A stretch of DNA of 64,000 nucleotides from positions 620,001-684,000 of the forward strand of contig CANNCL010000001.1 of assembly GCA_947503155.1 (NCBI GenBank). The letters are read 5' to 3'. Under the pieces are notes generated by a model. The model was not told the DNA's origin. It ran no database searches and saw only the letters and a list, made by a program, of their open reading frames with translations. Made by a program: the position numbers and the translations under genes. The DNA is from an uncultured Erythrobacter sp. (GTDB lineage Bacteria; Pseudomonadota; Alphaproteobacteria; Sphingomonadales; Sphingomonadaceae). The first letter of the stretch is position 1. Every line of letters begins with the position of its first letter. Below, one piece after another: positions 8,268 to 16,613 of this stretch.

Positions 8268-9272
8268 ATGACCGCGCCCTTTTCCTGGATCCGCCCTGAA
8301 CCGTGGGGCGTGCATGTCGTCCCCGCCGATTGCTGGATTGATCCAAGCCGCGCAGTGGACCGGGCGCTGGTGACACATGGCCACGCCGATCACGCGCGGG
8401 GCGGGCACGGCCAAACCATCGCCACTCCCGAAACACTCAGCATTATGGAATTGCGCTACAACACGCGCGAAGGCGCTGTGCCGGCGCAATATGGAGAGAC
8501 GGTCCGGTTGCCCGGCGGGGTCGATGCAACCTATATCCCGGCGGGGCATGTGCTGGGATCAGCGCAAATCCTGCTCGAACATGCGGGTGAGCGCGTGGTG
8601 ATTACCGGAGATTACAAACGCCGCGCCGATCCGACCTGCGCCCCATTCGAAGTCACGCCCTGCGACATCTTCATAACCGAGGCAACTTTTGGCCTGCCCG
8701 TCTTCACCCACCCGCCGATTGCGGAGGAAATGGCCAAACTGCTCGCCGCACTTACCCATCACCCGGATCAATGCGTGCTGGTCGGGGCCTATGCCTTGGG
8801 CAAGGCGCAGCGCGTGATCGCAGAGCTACGCGCCGCGGGTCATACGCAGCCAATCTATCTGCACGGCGCGATGGAGAAAATGTGCCGCCTCTATGAAGAG
8901 CACGGTGTTAGCCTCGGCGAATTACGCTTGGTCGCGGATCACACAAAGGACGACATGCGCGGCCATATTGTGATCGCGCCGCCATCTGCGTTGAGCGGTG
9001 CTTGGTCGCGCCGATTGCCCGCCCCGATCACGGCAATGGCGAGTGGTTGGATGCGGGTGCGCGGCCGCGCGCGGCAACGCGGCGTCGAACTGCCGCTCAT
9101 CATTAGCGATCATGCCGATTGGAATGAACTCACCCAGACCATAACCGAAGTGAACCCGGCAGAGACATGGATAACCCATGGCCGCGAGGAAGCTCTGCTG
9201 CGGTGGTGCGAGCTGAATCAGCGGCGCGCACGGGCGCTGGCGCTAGTGGGGCGGGAGGAAGAGGATGAGTAA
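8268..9272 (+). CDS. DNA ligase-associated exonuclease (metallo-beta-lactamase fold)
   Basis: A metallo-beta-lactamase/beta-CASP nuclease of 334 residues in the 'DNA ligase-associated exonuclease' family. The metal-binding motif HGHADH is at residues 37-42, with further ligand candidates in PAGHVLGSAQ, ITGDYK and SDHADW, all intact. In many bacteria this gene sits with an ATP-dependent ligase, an Lhr-type helicase and a metallophosphoesterase as a proposed DNA-repair set. Here the ligase follows about 435 bp downstream with a reverse-strand gene between; the helicase and the phosphoesterase are not in the neighbourhood. DNA end processing is inferred from the family. Confidence 0.88.
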   Translation: MTAPFSWIRPEPWGVHVVPADCWIDPSRAVDRALVTHGHADHARGGHGQTIATPETLSIMELRYNTREGAVPAQYGETVRLPGGVDATYIPAGHVLGSAQILLEHAGERVVITGDYKRRADPTCAPFEVTPCDIFITEATFGLPVFTHPPIAEEMAKLLAALTHHPDQCVLVGAYALGKAQRVIAELRAAGHTQPIYLHGAMEKMCRLYEEHGVSLGELRLVADHTKDDMRGHIVIAPPSALSGAWSRRLPAPITAMASGWMRVRGRARQRGVELPLIISDHADWNELTQTITEVNPAETWITHGREEALLRWCELNQRRARALALVGREEEDE

Positions 9273-9297
9273 TTCCCATCCCTCCGCGCCCAATTCA

Positions 9298-9624
9298 TTA
9301 GCCAAGCTCAGCGAGATCGGCGGTAATTTTCTCAATCACCTCATCCGTGATCATGCCCTGCGACCATGGCTGCAATTCGACCAGGCTCATACCTTTGAAC
9401 TGACCGTAGGCAGGGTGTTCATCAATGCCGGGCAGATGCGCGAGCACAACAGCTTTTGCCGCATCGTTCGCCATCAGCATTTCGATTGGCGTGTTGATCG
9501 TTGCCGCAGCCGTGTCGGTGGCCGCGTCGGTGGCCGCGTCGGTGGTTTCGGTATGACCATCGGCCAGCGCAGGGGTTGCGATGCCAGCCATCAGCATCAG
9601 CGCGGCGAGAGGAGCGAATTTCAT
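9298..9624 (-). CDS. Small exported protein of unknown function
   Basis: I do not recognise a family. From the ATG at 9624 the 108-residue product begins with a clear signal peptide (MKFAPLAALMLMAGIATPALA, cut before DGHTE). A low-complexity Thr/Asp/Ala stretch encoded by three 12-bp repeats follows, then a conserved-looking segment (NTPIEMLMANDAAKAVV to the end) that may form a small helical domain. AAGGA lies 10 bases before this ATG; an ATG three codons upstream is too close to the ribosome site. It sits on the opposite strand between the exonuclease and ligase genes. A periplasmic location is inferred. Confidence 0.75.
   Translation of the reverse strand: MKFAPLAALMLMAGIATPALADGHTETTDAATDAATDTAAATINTPIEMLMANDAAKAVVLAHLPGIDEHPAYGQFKGMSLVELQPWSQGMITDEVIEKITADLAELG
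9510..9545. repeat. Three 12-bp tandem repeats inside the small exported protein gene
   Basis: Units at 9510-9521, 9522-9533 and 9534-9545 (gccgcgtcggtg, the first with one change) encode a repeated T-D-A-A tetrapeptide right after the signal peptide. Twelve-base units keep the frame, so copy number can vary without breaking the protein. Confidence 0.85.
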
Positions 9625-9707
9625 TGTGGGCATGTCCTTATTCGAAAGATTTGTACGCGCCATAATGCCGCGACATGTCTGCACGGTGAAGCAGGAACCG
9701 CCCCGCG

Positions 9708-11354
9708 ATGAAAGCCTTTTCCGCTCTGATCGACACTTTGGTTTATACAAGCGGGCGCAATCGCAAGCTGGCGCTGATCGCGGCCTATTTGCGCGAAACG
9801 CCCGATCCCGATCGCGGGTGGGCTTTGGCGGCGCTGACGGGGGAGCTCGATTTTCCCGGCGTCAAAAGCTCGACCATCCGCAATTTGATGAAGGACCGTA
9901 TCGACCCGGTGCTTTGGACGCTCAGCCGCGATTTCGTTGGCGATACGGCGGAAACGGCCAGCATGTTGTGGCCGGAAACCGAGATGGCCAATGACAATCC
10001 GGCAAGCCTTTCTGAAACGGTCGGCACCCTCGCCAGCCTCAATCGCAGCACCGCACCCAAAGAGCTGCCCGAACTGCTGGACAGGCTCGATGCGAATGGC
10101 CGATTTGCTCTGATCAAGCTGGCGACTGGCGGGATGCGGATCGGCGTGTCGGCGCGGCTGGCGAAAACAGCATTTGCTCAGGCTTTCGGCGTGTCAGTTG
10201 ATGAGGTTGAGGAATATTGGCACGCGCTGGACGCACCCTATGCCGAACTGTTCGCATGGGCCGCCAATGGTGCCGCGCCGCCAGACACCCAAAATCGCCC
10301 GCATTTCCGCCCATTCATGTTGGCCCATCCGTTGGAGGAGGCGCGAATAGACCTCGGCGTCGATCTCGCACACTACGCAGCGGAGTGGAAATGGGATGGC
10401 ATCCGCGTCCAGATCGTCCGAGTCACCAATGATGAGGGGCAGGCGCAGACGCGGCTCTATTCGCGCAGCGGCGATGATATTTCTGCGACATTCCCCGAAT
10501 TGCTGGATGCTCTGCCGATGGACGGGGTGCTTGATGGCGAATTGCTGGTGCGCGGCAATAATCAGGGCACCAATCAAGGAGGCGAAGCGGGCGGCGCGGC
10601 CAGTTTCAACGCGCTTCAACAAAGGCTTGGGCGCAAAACGGTGTCGAAGAAAATGCTGGCCGAAGCGCCCGCTTTCATCCGGCTCTATGATGCCCTGATC
10701 GTGGAGGGCGATGACTTGCGCGAACAATCATGGGCCGGTCGGCGCGCTGCGTTGGAGGCGCTTATGCCGCGCCTACCAAACACGCATTTCGACCTGTCGC
10801 AGTTAGTTGCGGCGCGCGACTTCGCGCATCTGGCGGACATCCGCGAAGGCGCGCGCGATGACGCGATCGAAGGGCTTATGCTGAAACGGCGCGACAGTCC
10901 TTACATTGCGGGGCGCAAGACCGGGCTGTGGTACAAATGGAAGCGCGATCCGTTGCTGGTCGATTGCGTGTTGATGTATGCGCAGCGCGGCAGCGGCAAG
11001 CGGTCTAGTTTCTATTCCGATTACACTTTTGGGTGTTGGGCCGGAGATCCTAACGGCGATCCGGGACAGGATGCCGAATTGCTGCCAGTGGGCAAAGCCT
11101 ATTCTGGGTTCACCGATGCGGAACTGAAAAAGCTAGATAAATTGGTCCGGCAGACCACGCTCAATCGCTTTGGCCCGGTGCGCGAAGTGGAGCGGACTTT
11201 GGTGTTCGAGGTCGCCTTTGACAGCGTCCACACATCGAAACGCCACAAATCCGGCCTCGCCATGCGTTTCCCCCGGATCCACCGCATCCGCTGGGATAAG
11301 CCCGTGCATGAGGCGGACAATATTGAGAGCCTGCGGGCGCTGATCAGTGATTGA
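9708..11354 (+). CDS. ATP-dependent DNA ligase (exonuclease-associated family)
   Basis: An ATP-dependent DNA ligase of 548 residues. An N-terminal helical DNA-binding domain (about 1-200) precedes the nucleotidyltransferase domain with motif I EWKWDGIR, whose lysine at residue 228 is the adenylation site. Later motifs include RSGDDIS, DGELLV, EGLMLKRRDSPY and WYKWKRDPLL. A C-terminal OB-fold ends in the RFPRIHRIRWDK motif typical of this family. These ligases accompany the metallo-beta-lactamase exonuclease found just upstream and are thought to act in repair, with NAD-dependent LigA doing replication. The start is the ATG at 9708. Confidence 0.93.
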   Translation: MKAFSALIDTLVYTSGRNRKLALIAAYLRETPDPDRGWALAALTGELDFPGVKSSTIRNLMKDRIDPVLWTLSRDFVGDTAETASMLWPETEMANDNPASLSETVGTLASLNRSTAPKELPELLDRLDANGRFALIKLATGGMRIGVSARLAKTAFAQAFGVSVDEVEEYWHALDAPYAELFAWAANGAAPPDTQNRPHFRPFMLAHPLEEARIDLGVDLAHYAAEWKWDGIRVQIVRVTNDEGQAQTRLYSRSGDDISATFPELLDALPMDGVLDGELLVRGNNQGTNQGGEAGGAASFNALQQRLGRKTVSKKMLAEAPAFIRLYDALIVEGDDLREQSWAGRRAALEALMPRLPNTHFDLSQLVAARDFAHLADIREGARDDAIEGLMLKRRDSPYIAGRKTGLWYKWKRDPLLVDCVLMYAQRGSGKRSSFYSDYTFGCWAGDPNGDPGQDAELLPVGKAYSGFTDAELKKLDKLVRQTTLNRFGPVREVERTLVFEVAFDSVHTSKRHKSGLAMRFPRIHRIRWDKPVHEADNIESLRALISD

Positions 11355-11424
11355 AGGGTTTAGAATGGCGGCTTGATTTGATTGGAACACAGGTTTAGGT
11401 TTCAATTCGAAACTGGAGAATCCT

Positions 11425-11940
11425 ATGACCCTCTACGACCAATCCATCGCCGTTTACCGCACCCGCATCGACACAATGATCGGGTTGCTCACCAAAGCTG
11501 AGGCCCATGCCAAGGGTGATGCTCTGCTCGAAGCGCGCCTTGCCGACGATATGCATCCGCTCGCGACGCAAGTTCGCTTTGTCGCCAACCTTCCTGGTGA
11601 GGCATTGCCGCGTTTGACGAGCCGAACCTTCACCTCGCGCGATGACAATGAGACCACGATTGCCGGGGCAAAAGCGGCGCTGGCGGAAACCGCGGCGTTG
11701 CTGGACAGCGTCACTGCGGATGAGCTGATCGCGGCCGACAGCACCGTCGTTCTCGACCTGCCCAATGGGATGGAATTCACGATGACGGCGGAAGAATATG
11801 TGCGCGACTGGTCGTTCACAAATTTCTATTTCCACCTCACCGCCGCCTACGCCATCCTGCGCATGGAAGGGCTCGATATCGGCAAGATCGATTTCATGCC
11901 GCACATGATGCGTTACATGACAAAGGGTCCGGCTGCTTAA
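11425..11940 (+). CDS. DUF1993 family protein
   Basis: A soluble protein of 171 residues matching DUF1993, a DinB-like four-helix family. Recognisable parts are the N-terminal MTLYDQSIAVYRTRIDTMIGLL, the RLADDMHPLATQVRF segment and the NFYFHLTAAYAILR segment near residue 134; histidines at such places could bind metal as in DinB proteins, but no activity is established. AACTGGAGAATCCT precedes the ATG, giving a good ribosome site. Its last 4 bases overlap the end of the convergent carbonic anhydrase gene. Confidence 0.85.
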   Translation: MTLYDQSIAVYRTRIDTMIGLLTKAEAHAKGDALLEARLADDMHPLATQVRFVANLPGEALPRLTSRTFTSRDDNETTIAGAKAALAETAALLDSVTADELIAADSTVVLDLPNGMEFTMTAEEYVRDWSFTNFYFHLTAAYAILRMEGLDIGKIDFMPHMMRYMTKGPAA

Positions 11941-12503
11941 CCCAGCCCTTCGCCGACCGCTGCTTTATGGTGCCGCGCATTCTCTGCATAATGCGCGGTG
12001 CCCATTGTCATGCCGGCAATCGCGGCGTCGGATAGGTCTTTGAGCTTCTTCGCCGGTCGGCCCGCCCATAATTCGCGCGGGCCCATTATCTTGCGCTCGG
12101 TCAACATGGCGCCTGCGGCCAGCATCGCATCGCTGCCGATCACCGATTTGTTCATGGCTATCGCACCTAGCCCAACAAAACCGCGATCCTCAATTCGGCA
12201 TCCATGCACCATGGCCATGTGGCCGATTAGCACATCGTCTCCGATTACGAGCGGGCACCCTTCCTCATCACCGGGACGCGGCGGATCGCAATGCAGGACG
12301 CTGCCATCTTGAACATTGGTCCGTTCGCCGATGCGGATCGTAAAAACATCGGCCCGCACGACGCAATTGTACCAGATGGAACTGCCTGCCCCAATCTCCA
12401 CATCACCGATGATCGTTGCGCCGGGGGCGATAAAGGCAGTCTCGTGAATTTTGGGCGTCTTGCCGTGGATCGAAATGATGTTTGCGCCCGGATGATTGGT
12501 CAT
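11937..12503 (-). CDS. Gamma-class carbonic anhydrase family protein
   Basis: A left-handed beta-helix protein (188 residues from the chosen start) of the gamma carbonic anhydrase/YrdA family, expected to bind zinc or iron at trimer interfaces. Hexapeptide repeats run from about residue 20. The three candidate metal histidines are visible in SVLHC, IGHMAMVHGC. The ATG at 12503 overlaps the stop of the upstream acetyltransferase gene as ATGA, which supports this start over the ATG five codons earlier. It is the last gene of the overlapping hemB-GNAT-GNAT cluster. Real carbonic anhydrase activity is uncertain because many family members lack it. Confidence 0.88.
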   Translation of the reverse strand: MTNHPGANIISIHGKTPKIHETAFIAPGATIIGDVEIGAGSSIWYNCVVRADVFTIRIGERTNVQDGSVLHCDPPRPGDEEGCPLVIGDDVLIGHMAMVHGCRIEDRGFVGLGAIAMNKSVIGSDAMLAAGAMLTERKIMGPRELWAGRPAKKLKDLSDAAIAGMTMGTAHYAENARHHKAAVGEGLG

Positions 12504-13057
12504 TCCTGCGTCTCCCATTGCTCTTTCGTGAGCGAATATTGAATCGTTGGATTATCCGTTTCGGGATATCCAGGTTCGGTGAAATCTAAATCTTTGCGGC
12601 GTTCCATGCCAAGTTTTTCCATAAGCTTCCAACTGCCGATATTCGCGGCACTGGTCAGAGCAACCAGATGCGAAGCGCCAATGCGCCCGAAGCCCCAATC
12701 GATGATCGCGGTCACGGCCTCATACGCATAACCGCGCCGCCAACGGTCTTCGCGCACAATCCAGCCAATTTCATGATCGCCAATATTGGGGGCGAGCGGG
12801 TTATCGACCCATTTGATCCCGCCATAACCGACCATTTCACCGGTCGTTTTCTCGATCATAAATAGAAAGCTAAAACCATCCTTGGCATACATCGCCATAC
12901 CTTTGGCATGGCGCGTTTCGATTTCATGGCGCTCCATCACTCCGCCCAAACGTGCCATGACATTGGGCGTGTTAAGGTGGCGATCGTGATCGGCCACATC
13001 ATGTTCCGTGATTGTGCGCAGAACCAGCCGGTCGGTCTCAAGCACCAGATCAGGCAT
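12500..13057 (-). CDS. GNAT family N-acetyltransferase (second of a tandem pair)
   Basis: A RimJ/RimL-like acetyltransferase of 185 residues. It begins LETDRLVLRTITEHD, carries the acetyl-CoA loop region VREDRWRRGYAYEAV near residue 104 and ends in LMEKLGMERRKDLDF. It closely resembles the gene directly upstream (LETDRL/HETPRL starts, shared LGM.RR.DLDF ending, the same length), so the two are probably a tandem duplication. The ATG at 13057 lies inside the last codons of the upstream gene, an 8-bp overlap; a longer frame upstream only covers sequence already used by that gene. The substrate is unknown. Confidence 0.88.
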   Translation of the reverse strand: MPDLVLETDRLVLRTITEHDVADHDRHLNTPNVMARLGGVMERHEIETRHAKGMAMYAKDGFSFLFMIEKTTGEMVGYGGIKWVDNPLAPNIGDHEIGWIVREDRWRRGYAYEAVTAIIDWGFGRIGASHLVALTSAANIGSWKLMEKLGMERRKDLDFTEPGYPETDNPTIQYSLTKEQWETQE

Positions 13058-13607
13058 TGCGCTTGGCCCACTGATCGCGCGTGATCGAATAGACGATGAT
13101 CGTACCGCTCTCTGCATCGAATTCGTCATTGGCGAAATCGAGATCTTCGCGCCGCTGCATCCCCAGCCGGATCATCAACCCCCAGCTTGGGCCATTGCCC
13201 TCAACCGTAAGCGCGATGACTTCGTCAGCGGCGAACCGCGTGAAAGCCAGATCGAGCGAAGCGGCGGCGGCCTCTTTCGCATAGCCTTTACCCCAAGCAT
13301 CCTCGCGCAGGCGCCAACCGATTTCCATCATACCCATCGGCCCGCCGGCTTGGTTGCTCCGTTTCAGACCGCAGAACCCCACAATGGCTCCGTCGCCCCC
13401 ACGCTCCACCGCCCAGAATGTGTGGCCGTGATCGGTATGGTAAGACAGCAGACGATCCTGCGCCGCTTGTCTTTTTGGTTCATCACAAACCCCGCCAAGC
13501 CAGCGCATCACAGATGGGGTGTTGGTCCCCTTCCAAAACTCAGCCCAATCCTCATCGCGCCAATCGCGCAGGATCAAGCGCGGCGTCTCATGCCGAAATT
13601 CAACCAT
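13050..13607 (-). CDS. GNAT family N-acetyltransferase (first of a tandem pair)
   Basis: A RimJ/RimL-like acetyltransferase of 185 residues, transferring acetyl from acetyl-CoA to an unknown amine. It starts HETPRLILRDWRDEDW, the acetyl-CoA loop is LREDAWGKGYAKEA, and the end carries LGMQRREDLDF. Its ATG at 13607 overlaps the hemB stop by 8 bases and its own stop overlaps the next acetyltransferase start, so translation of hemB, both GNAT genes and the carbonic anhydrase is probably coupled. Confidence 0.9.
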   Translation of the reverse strand: MVEFRHETPRLILRDWRDEDWAEFWKGTNTPSVMRWLGGVCDEPKRQAAQDRLLSYHTDHGHTFWAVERGGDGAIVGFCGLKRSNQAGGPMGMMEIGWRLREDAWGKGYAKEAAAASLDLAFTRFAADEVIALTVEGNGPSWGLMIRLGMQRREDLDFANDEFDAESGTIIVYSITRDQWAKRNA

Positions 13608-14595
13608 TGAGCAGCCGTGCGGCGACCGGTGCGTGATAGGTCAATATTCCGCTGCAACCGGCTCGTTTGAACGAAAGCAATTTTTCCATCATCAGCGCGT
13701 CACGGTCCCCAATACCGGCCGCCTGCGCAGCCTCTATCATCGCGTATTCGCCGCTGACTTGGTAAGCAAAGACGGGAACACCAAAACGCTCTTTCACCCG
13801 GTAAATTATGTCGAGATAAGCGAGGCCCGGCTTCACCATCACACTGTCGGCACCCTCAGCAATATCGAGCTCCACCTCGCGCAATGCCTCGTCGGTATTG
13901 GCGGGGTCCATCTGATAGCTTTTCTTATCACCTTTCAGCAGACCGCCTGAACCCACCGCATCGCGGAACGGACCGTAAAACGCGCTCGCATATTTGGCTG
14001 CGTAGCTCATGATCTGAACATTGTGGTGCCCGCCCATCTCCAGCGCCATACGGATCGCGTGGATGCGGCCATCCATCATATCAGACGGGGCAATAATGTC
14101 GGCGCCTGCCTCCGCTTGATTGATCGCCTGATCGACCAACACCGCGACCGTGTCATCATTGGTGACATAGCCTTTGTCATCCAACAGGCCGTCTTGCCCG
14201 TGGGCGGTGTAGGGATCGAGTGCCACATCAGTCAGCACGCCAATATCTTCGCCACATGCATCTTTGACGGCGCGGATGGCGCGGCACATCAGATTGTCCG
14301 GGTTCAGGGCCTCCGCCCCGTCATCAGAACGCCGATCGGCCTGAGTATTTGGAAAAAGCGCAATGACCGGAATGCCAAGCGCGACAGCCTCTTTCGCGCG
14401 CGCGACAATGCCGTCAACGCACCAGCGCGATACGCCGGGGAGCGAGGCAATCGGCTCTTCGGCCCCGTTGCCCTCTGTCACAAATAATGGCCAGATCAGA
14501 TCAGCCGATGTGATCAAAGTTTCGCGGTGGAGCGTGCGGCTCCAAGCGGTTGCGCGTGTTCGGCGCATACGGGTGTTGGGGTAACGTGCGGTCAT
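13600..14595 (-). CDS. hemB: Delta-aminolevulinic acid dehydratase (porphobilinogen synthase)
   Basis: Condenses two 5-aminolevulinate molecules to porphobilinogen in haem and other tetrapyrrole synthesis. The 331-residue protein carries the family landmarks: ALFPNTQADRRS, DVALDPYTAHGQDG, APSDMMDGRI, and the Schiff-base lysine region SVMVKPGLAYLDI, with FAYQVSGEYAMI after it. The metal site is the DPYTAHGQDG type rather than a cysteine-rich zinc site, which suggests a magnesium-dependent enzyme as in other alphaproteobacteria. I chose the ATG at 14595 (MTARYPNTRMRR); the frame runs 12 codons further but without a family match. hemE and hemJ lie 28 kb away near the origin. Confidence 0.95.
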   Translation of the reverse strand: MTARYPNTRMRRTRATAWSRTLHRETLITSADLIWPLFVTEGNGAEEPIASLPGVSRWCVDGIVARAKEAVALGIPVIALFPNTQADRRSDDGAEALNPDNLMCRAIRAVKDACGEDIGVLTDVALDPYTAHGQDGLLDDKGYVTNDDTVAVLVDQAINQAEAGADIIAPSDMMDGRIHAIRMALEMGGHHNVQIMSYAAKYASAFYGPFRDAVGSGGLLKGDKKSYQMDPANTDEALREVELDIAEGADSVMVKPGLAYLDIIYRVKERFGVPVFAYQVSGEYAMIEAAQAAGIGDRDALMMEKLLSFKRAGCSGILTYHAPVAARLLNG

Positions 14596-14640
14596 ATTTG
14601 CAGGCTTGCCGCAAATTTCACATCCGATCAAATGATTGGA

Positions 14641-16374
14641 TCAATCCACCGTTTGCGACCGCTCGATCTTCTCAATTTCGCGCTCAGGTTCTTCGACCTC
14701 ACTCGACAGCGGTTCTAAGTCTTCAAGCGCTGCGCCCGGCTCAATATCGCGCAAATCGATAAGGCGGCGGCGAAAATCGATCAGCTCGGTCCCAGACAAA
14801 ACCGAGCGTGTGACAAAATCGACGCTCGCCGGATTGATATGACGCCCGCCGCGATACATTTCGTAATGCAAATGCGGTCCGGTCGACAGGCCCGTGGAAC
14901 CAACATAGCCAATCACCTGCCCGCGCCGAACCTGTTGGCCGCGGCGAACGGACATTCGGCTCATATGGCAATACCGGGTCGCCAATCCGCCGCCATGATC
15001 AAGCTTTACCGCATTGCCGCAGCCGCCCGCACGGCCAGCCGATTGCACCCGGCCATCGGTAACAGCAACAATCGGCGTGCCATGCCGAGCGCGAAAATCC
15101 ATGCCGGAATGCATCCGGCGATAGCCAAGGATCGGGTGACGCCGCATCCCATATCTTGAAGAAATTTGCCCCGGCACCGGCGCGACCAGCCCGCGCCGTT
15201 GTTCGCCAACGCCCGATGCTTCAAAAAACCGCCCTTCTGAACCCCAACGCATCAATTGCGTCTTGGCCTCGCCCGCGCGCTCAATCCCGGCATAGAGCAA
15301 TTGGCCCGCCTGCCGTTCCCCAGTCGCGGCGCGGCGATAGGCGATGATGATGTCGAAATCGTCCGTCGCGCGGACCTCTCGGTCCATGTCAATTTGGTCA
15401 TCGAGCGCGCGCAGATAATCTTGCACAGCGCTGGCTGGGACACCGGCTGCGCGCATGGATCGGTACATGCTTGACCCAACCTTGCCGCGCACGCGCAGCG
15501 GCGTGTCATCCACGCGGATCACGTTGCGGGCGAGCGACAATTCCCCGCCTTGCAAGGCTTCTGTTTCGGTTGGGACGTATTGGCGTCCGATTTCGAGTTC
15601 TAAATCAAATCGCGCGCGGAATTTGAGCGCATCGAGCGGACGCGGTGCGCCTGCTTCTGCGCGGCGGCCAAGGACGATGTCGATTTTTGTACCCGGTTCA
15701 ATCTCTGACAAGGGCATGGCCCCGCCGATCAGCGCGCTGACGCGGCCAATATCGGTGGCGGAAACGCCCGCCCGGCGCAACATGCTGGCGAAACTGTCGC
15801 CAGCGGCCAAAGTCGCAATCAATTCGATCCGCGGGCGTTCGGGCGCATTTTCCAGCGGAATAACATCCGCCGTCGGACCCATCCGGCGTCCGCTATCCGC
15901 TCCCAAAGCAAGCGGCATAATCATCTGGCTGCGAAATTCGTCGCGGATTTCCTCACCCTCGGGCATTGCGGCGCGCGCCTCTAAGGGGGCGAAATTGGGC
16001 CAAAACGCCAGCGCAATTGCACCAAGCACCACCATCGTGGCGACCCCGCGAAACCATCGGCGGCTGCCAATATTCTCCGCAAGGTTAGGTGCGAGATCGA
16101 GGCCGTCAAACCACGTTCCCGCGCTCAGTTTCCATTCGTCGTAACGCGCACCCCAGCCGGTGACGCGGGTCAGGACCTGACGTTTGACCTTTTGCCCCTT
16201 GGTCGGAATGGCAAGCTGGCGAGAGCTTTGGAAATAGGGGGCAAAGTCGCGCGCGGTCTCTGCATCGACGCCGTGATAGGGCGCATCTTCCCGCTCACCG
16301 GGTGTGTGCCCGGTTGCTGAGCGGGTTCCGGCGCCAGTGCCGTCATTTTCAGGAAGGTCGCTCGGGTGATCCAA
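14641..16374 (-). CDS. Membrane-anchored M23 family metallopeptidase
   Basis: A murein endopeptidase of 577 residues resembling MepM. An acidic, disordered cytoplasmic N-terminus (about 1-100) precedes one transmembrane segment near residues 109-128 (VATMVVLGAIALAFWP). An OapA/LysM-like region follows (LAAGDSFASMLRRAGVSATDI near 188), then the M23 domain with zinc motifs RMHSGMDF near 415 and HLHYE near 497. The C-terminal tail is charged. It is transcribed toward hemB, whose start is 46 bp past this stop. A role in cleaving peptide crosslinks during wall growth is inferred from the family. Confidence 0.92.
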   Translation of the reverse strand: MDHPSDLPENDGTGAGTRSATGHTPGEREDAPYHGVDAETARDFAPYFQSSRQLAIPTKGQKVKRQVLTRVTGWGARYDEWKLSAGTWFDGLDLAPNLAENIGSRRWFRGVATMVVLGAIALAFWPNFAPLEARAAMPEGEEIRDEFRSQMIMPLALGADSGRRMGPTADVIPLENAPERPRIELIATLAAGDSFASMLRRAGVSATDIGRVSALIGGAMPLSEIEPGTKIDIVLGRRAEAGAPRPLDALKFRARFDLELEIGRQYVPTETEALQGGELSLARNVIRVDDTPLRVRGKVGSSMYRSMRAAGVPASAVQDYLRALDDQIDMDREVRATDDFDIIIAYRRAATGERQAGQLLYAGIERAGEAKTQLMRWGSEGRFFEASGVGEQRRGLVAPVPGQISSRYGMRRHPILGYRRMHSGMDFRARHGTPIVAVTDGRVQSAGRAGGCGNAVKLDHGGGLATRYCHMSRMSVRRGQQVRRGQVIGYVGSTGLSTGPHLHYEMYRGGRHINPASVDFVTRSVLSGTELIDFRRRLIDLRDIEPGAALEDLEPLSSEVEEPEREIEKIERSQTVD

Positions 16375-16613
16375 CGTCTAAATTCTCGCATCCATTACGT
16401 GTCGCCGGCGCAAAAGCCCGCGCGTTCTTAAACTGTCCGCTCTCCATGCCAAATCAAAGTAAATGCGCACTTAACCAACGATCAGACGAGTCTCCCATGC
16501 GGTAGGGTGTTCTGCGTATAGGTCCACCACCACTTGCGCATAATGCGTGTAGTCCCAAATTCACAAGACCGCCGATATTGCTCCTGCACAATAAGCCTGA
16601 CAGAACGGCGCTC

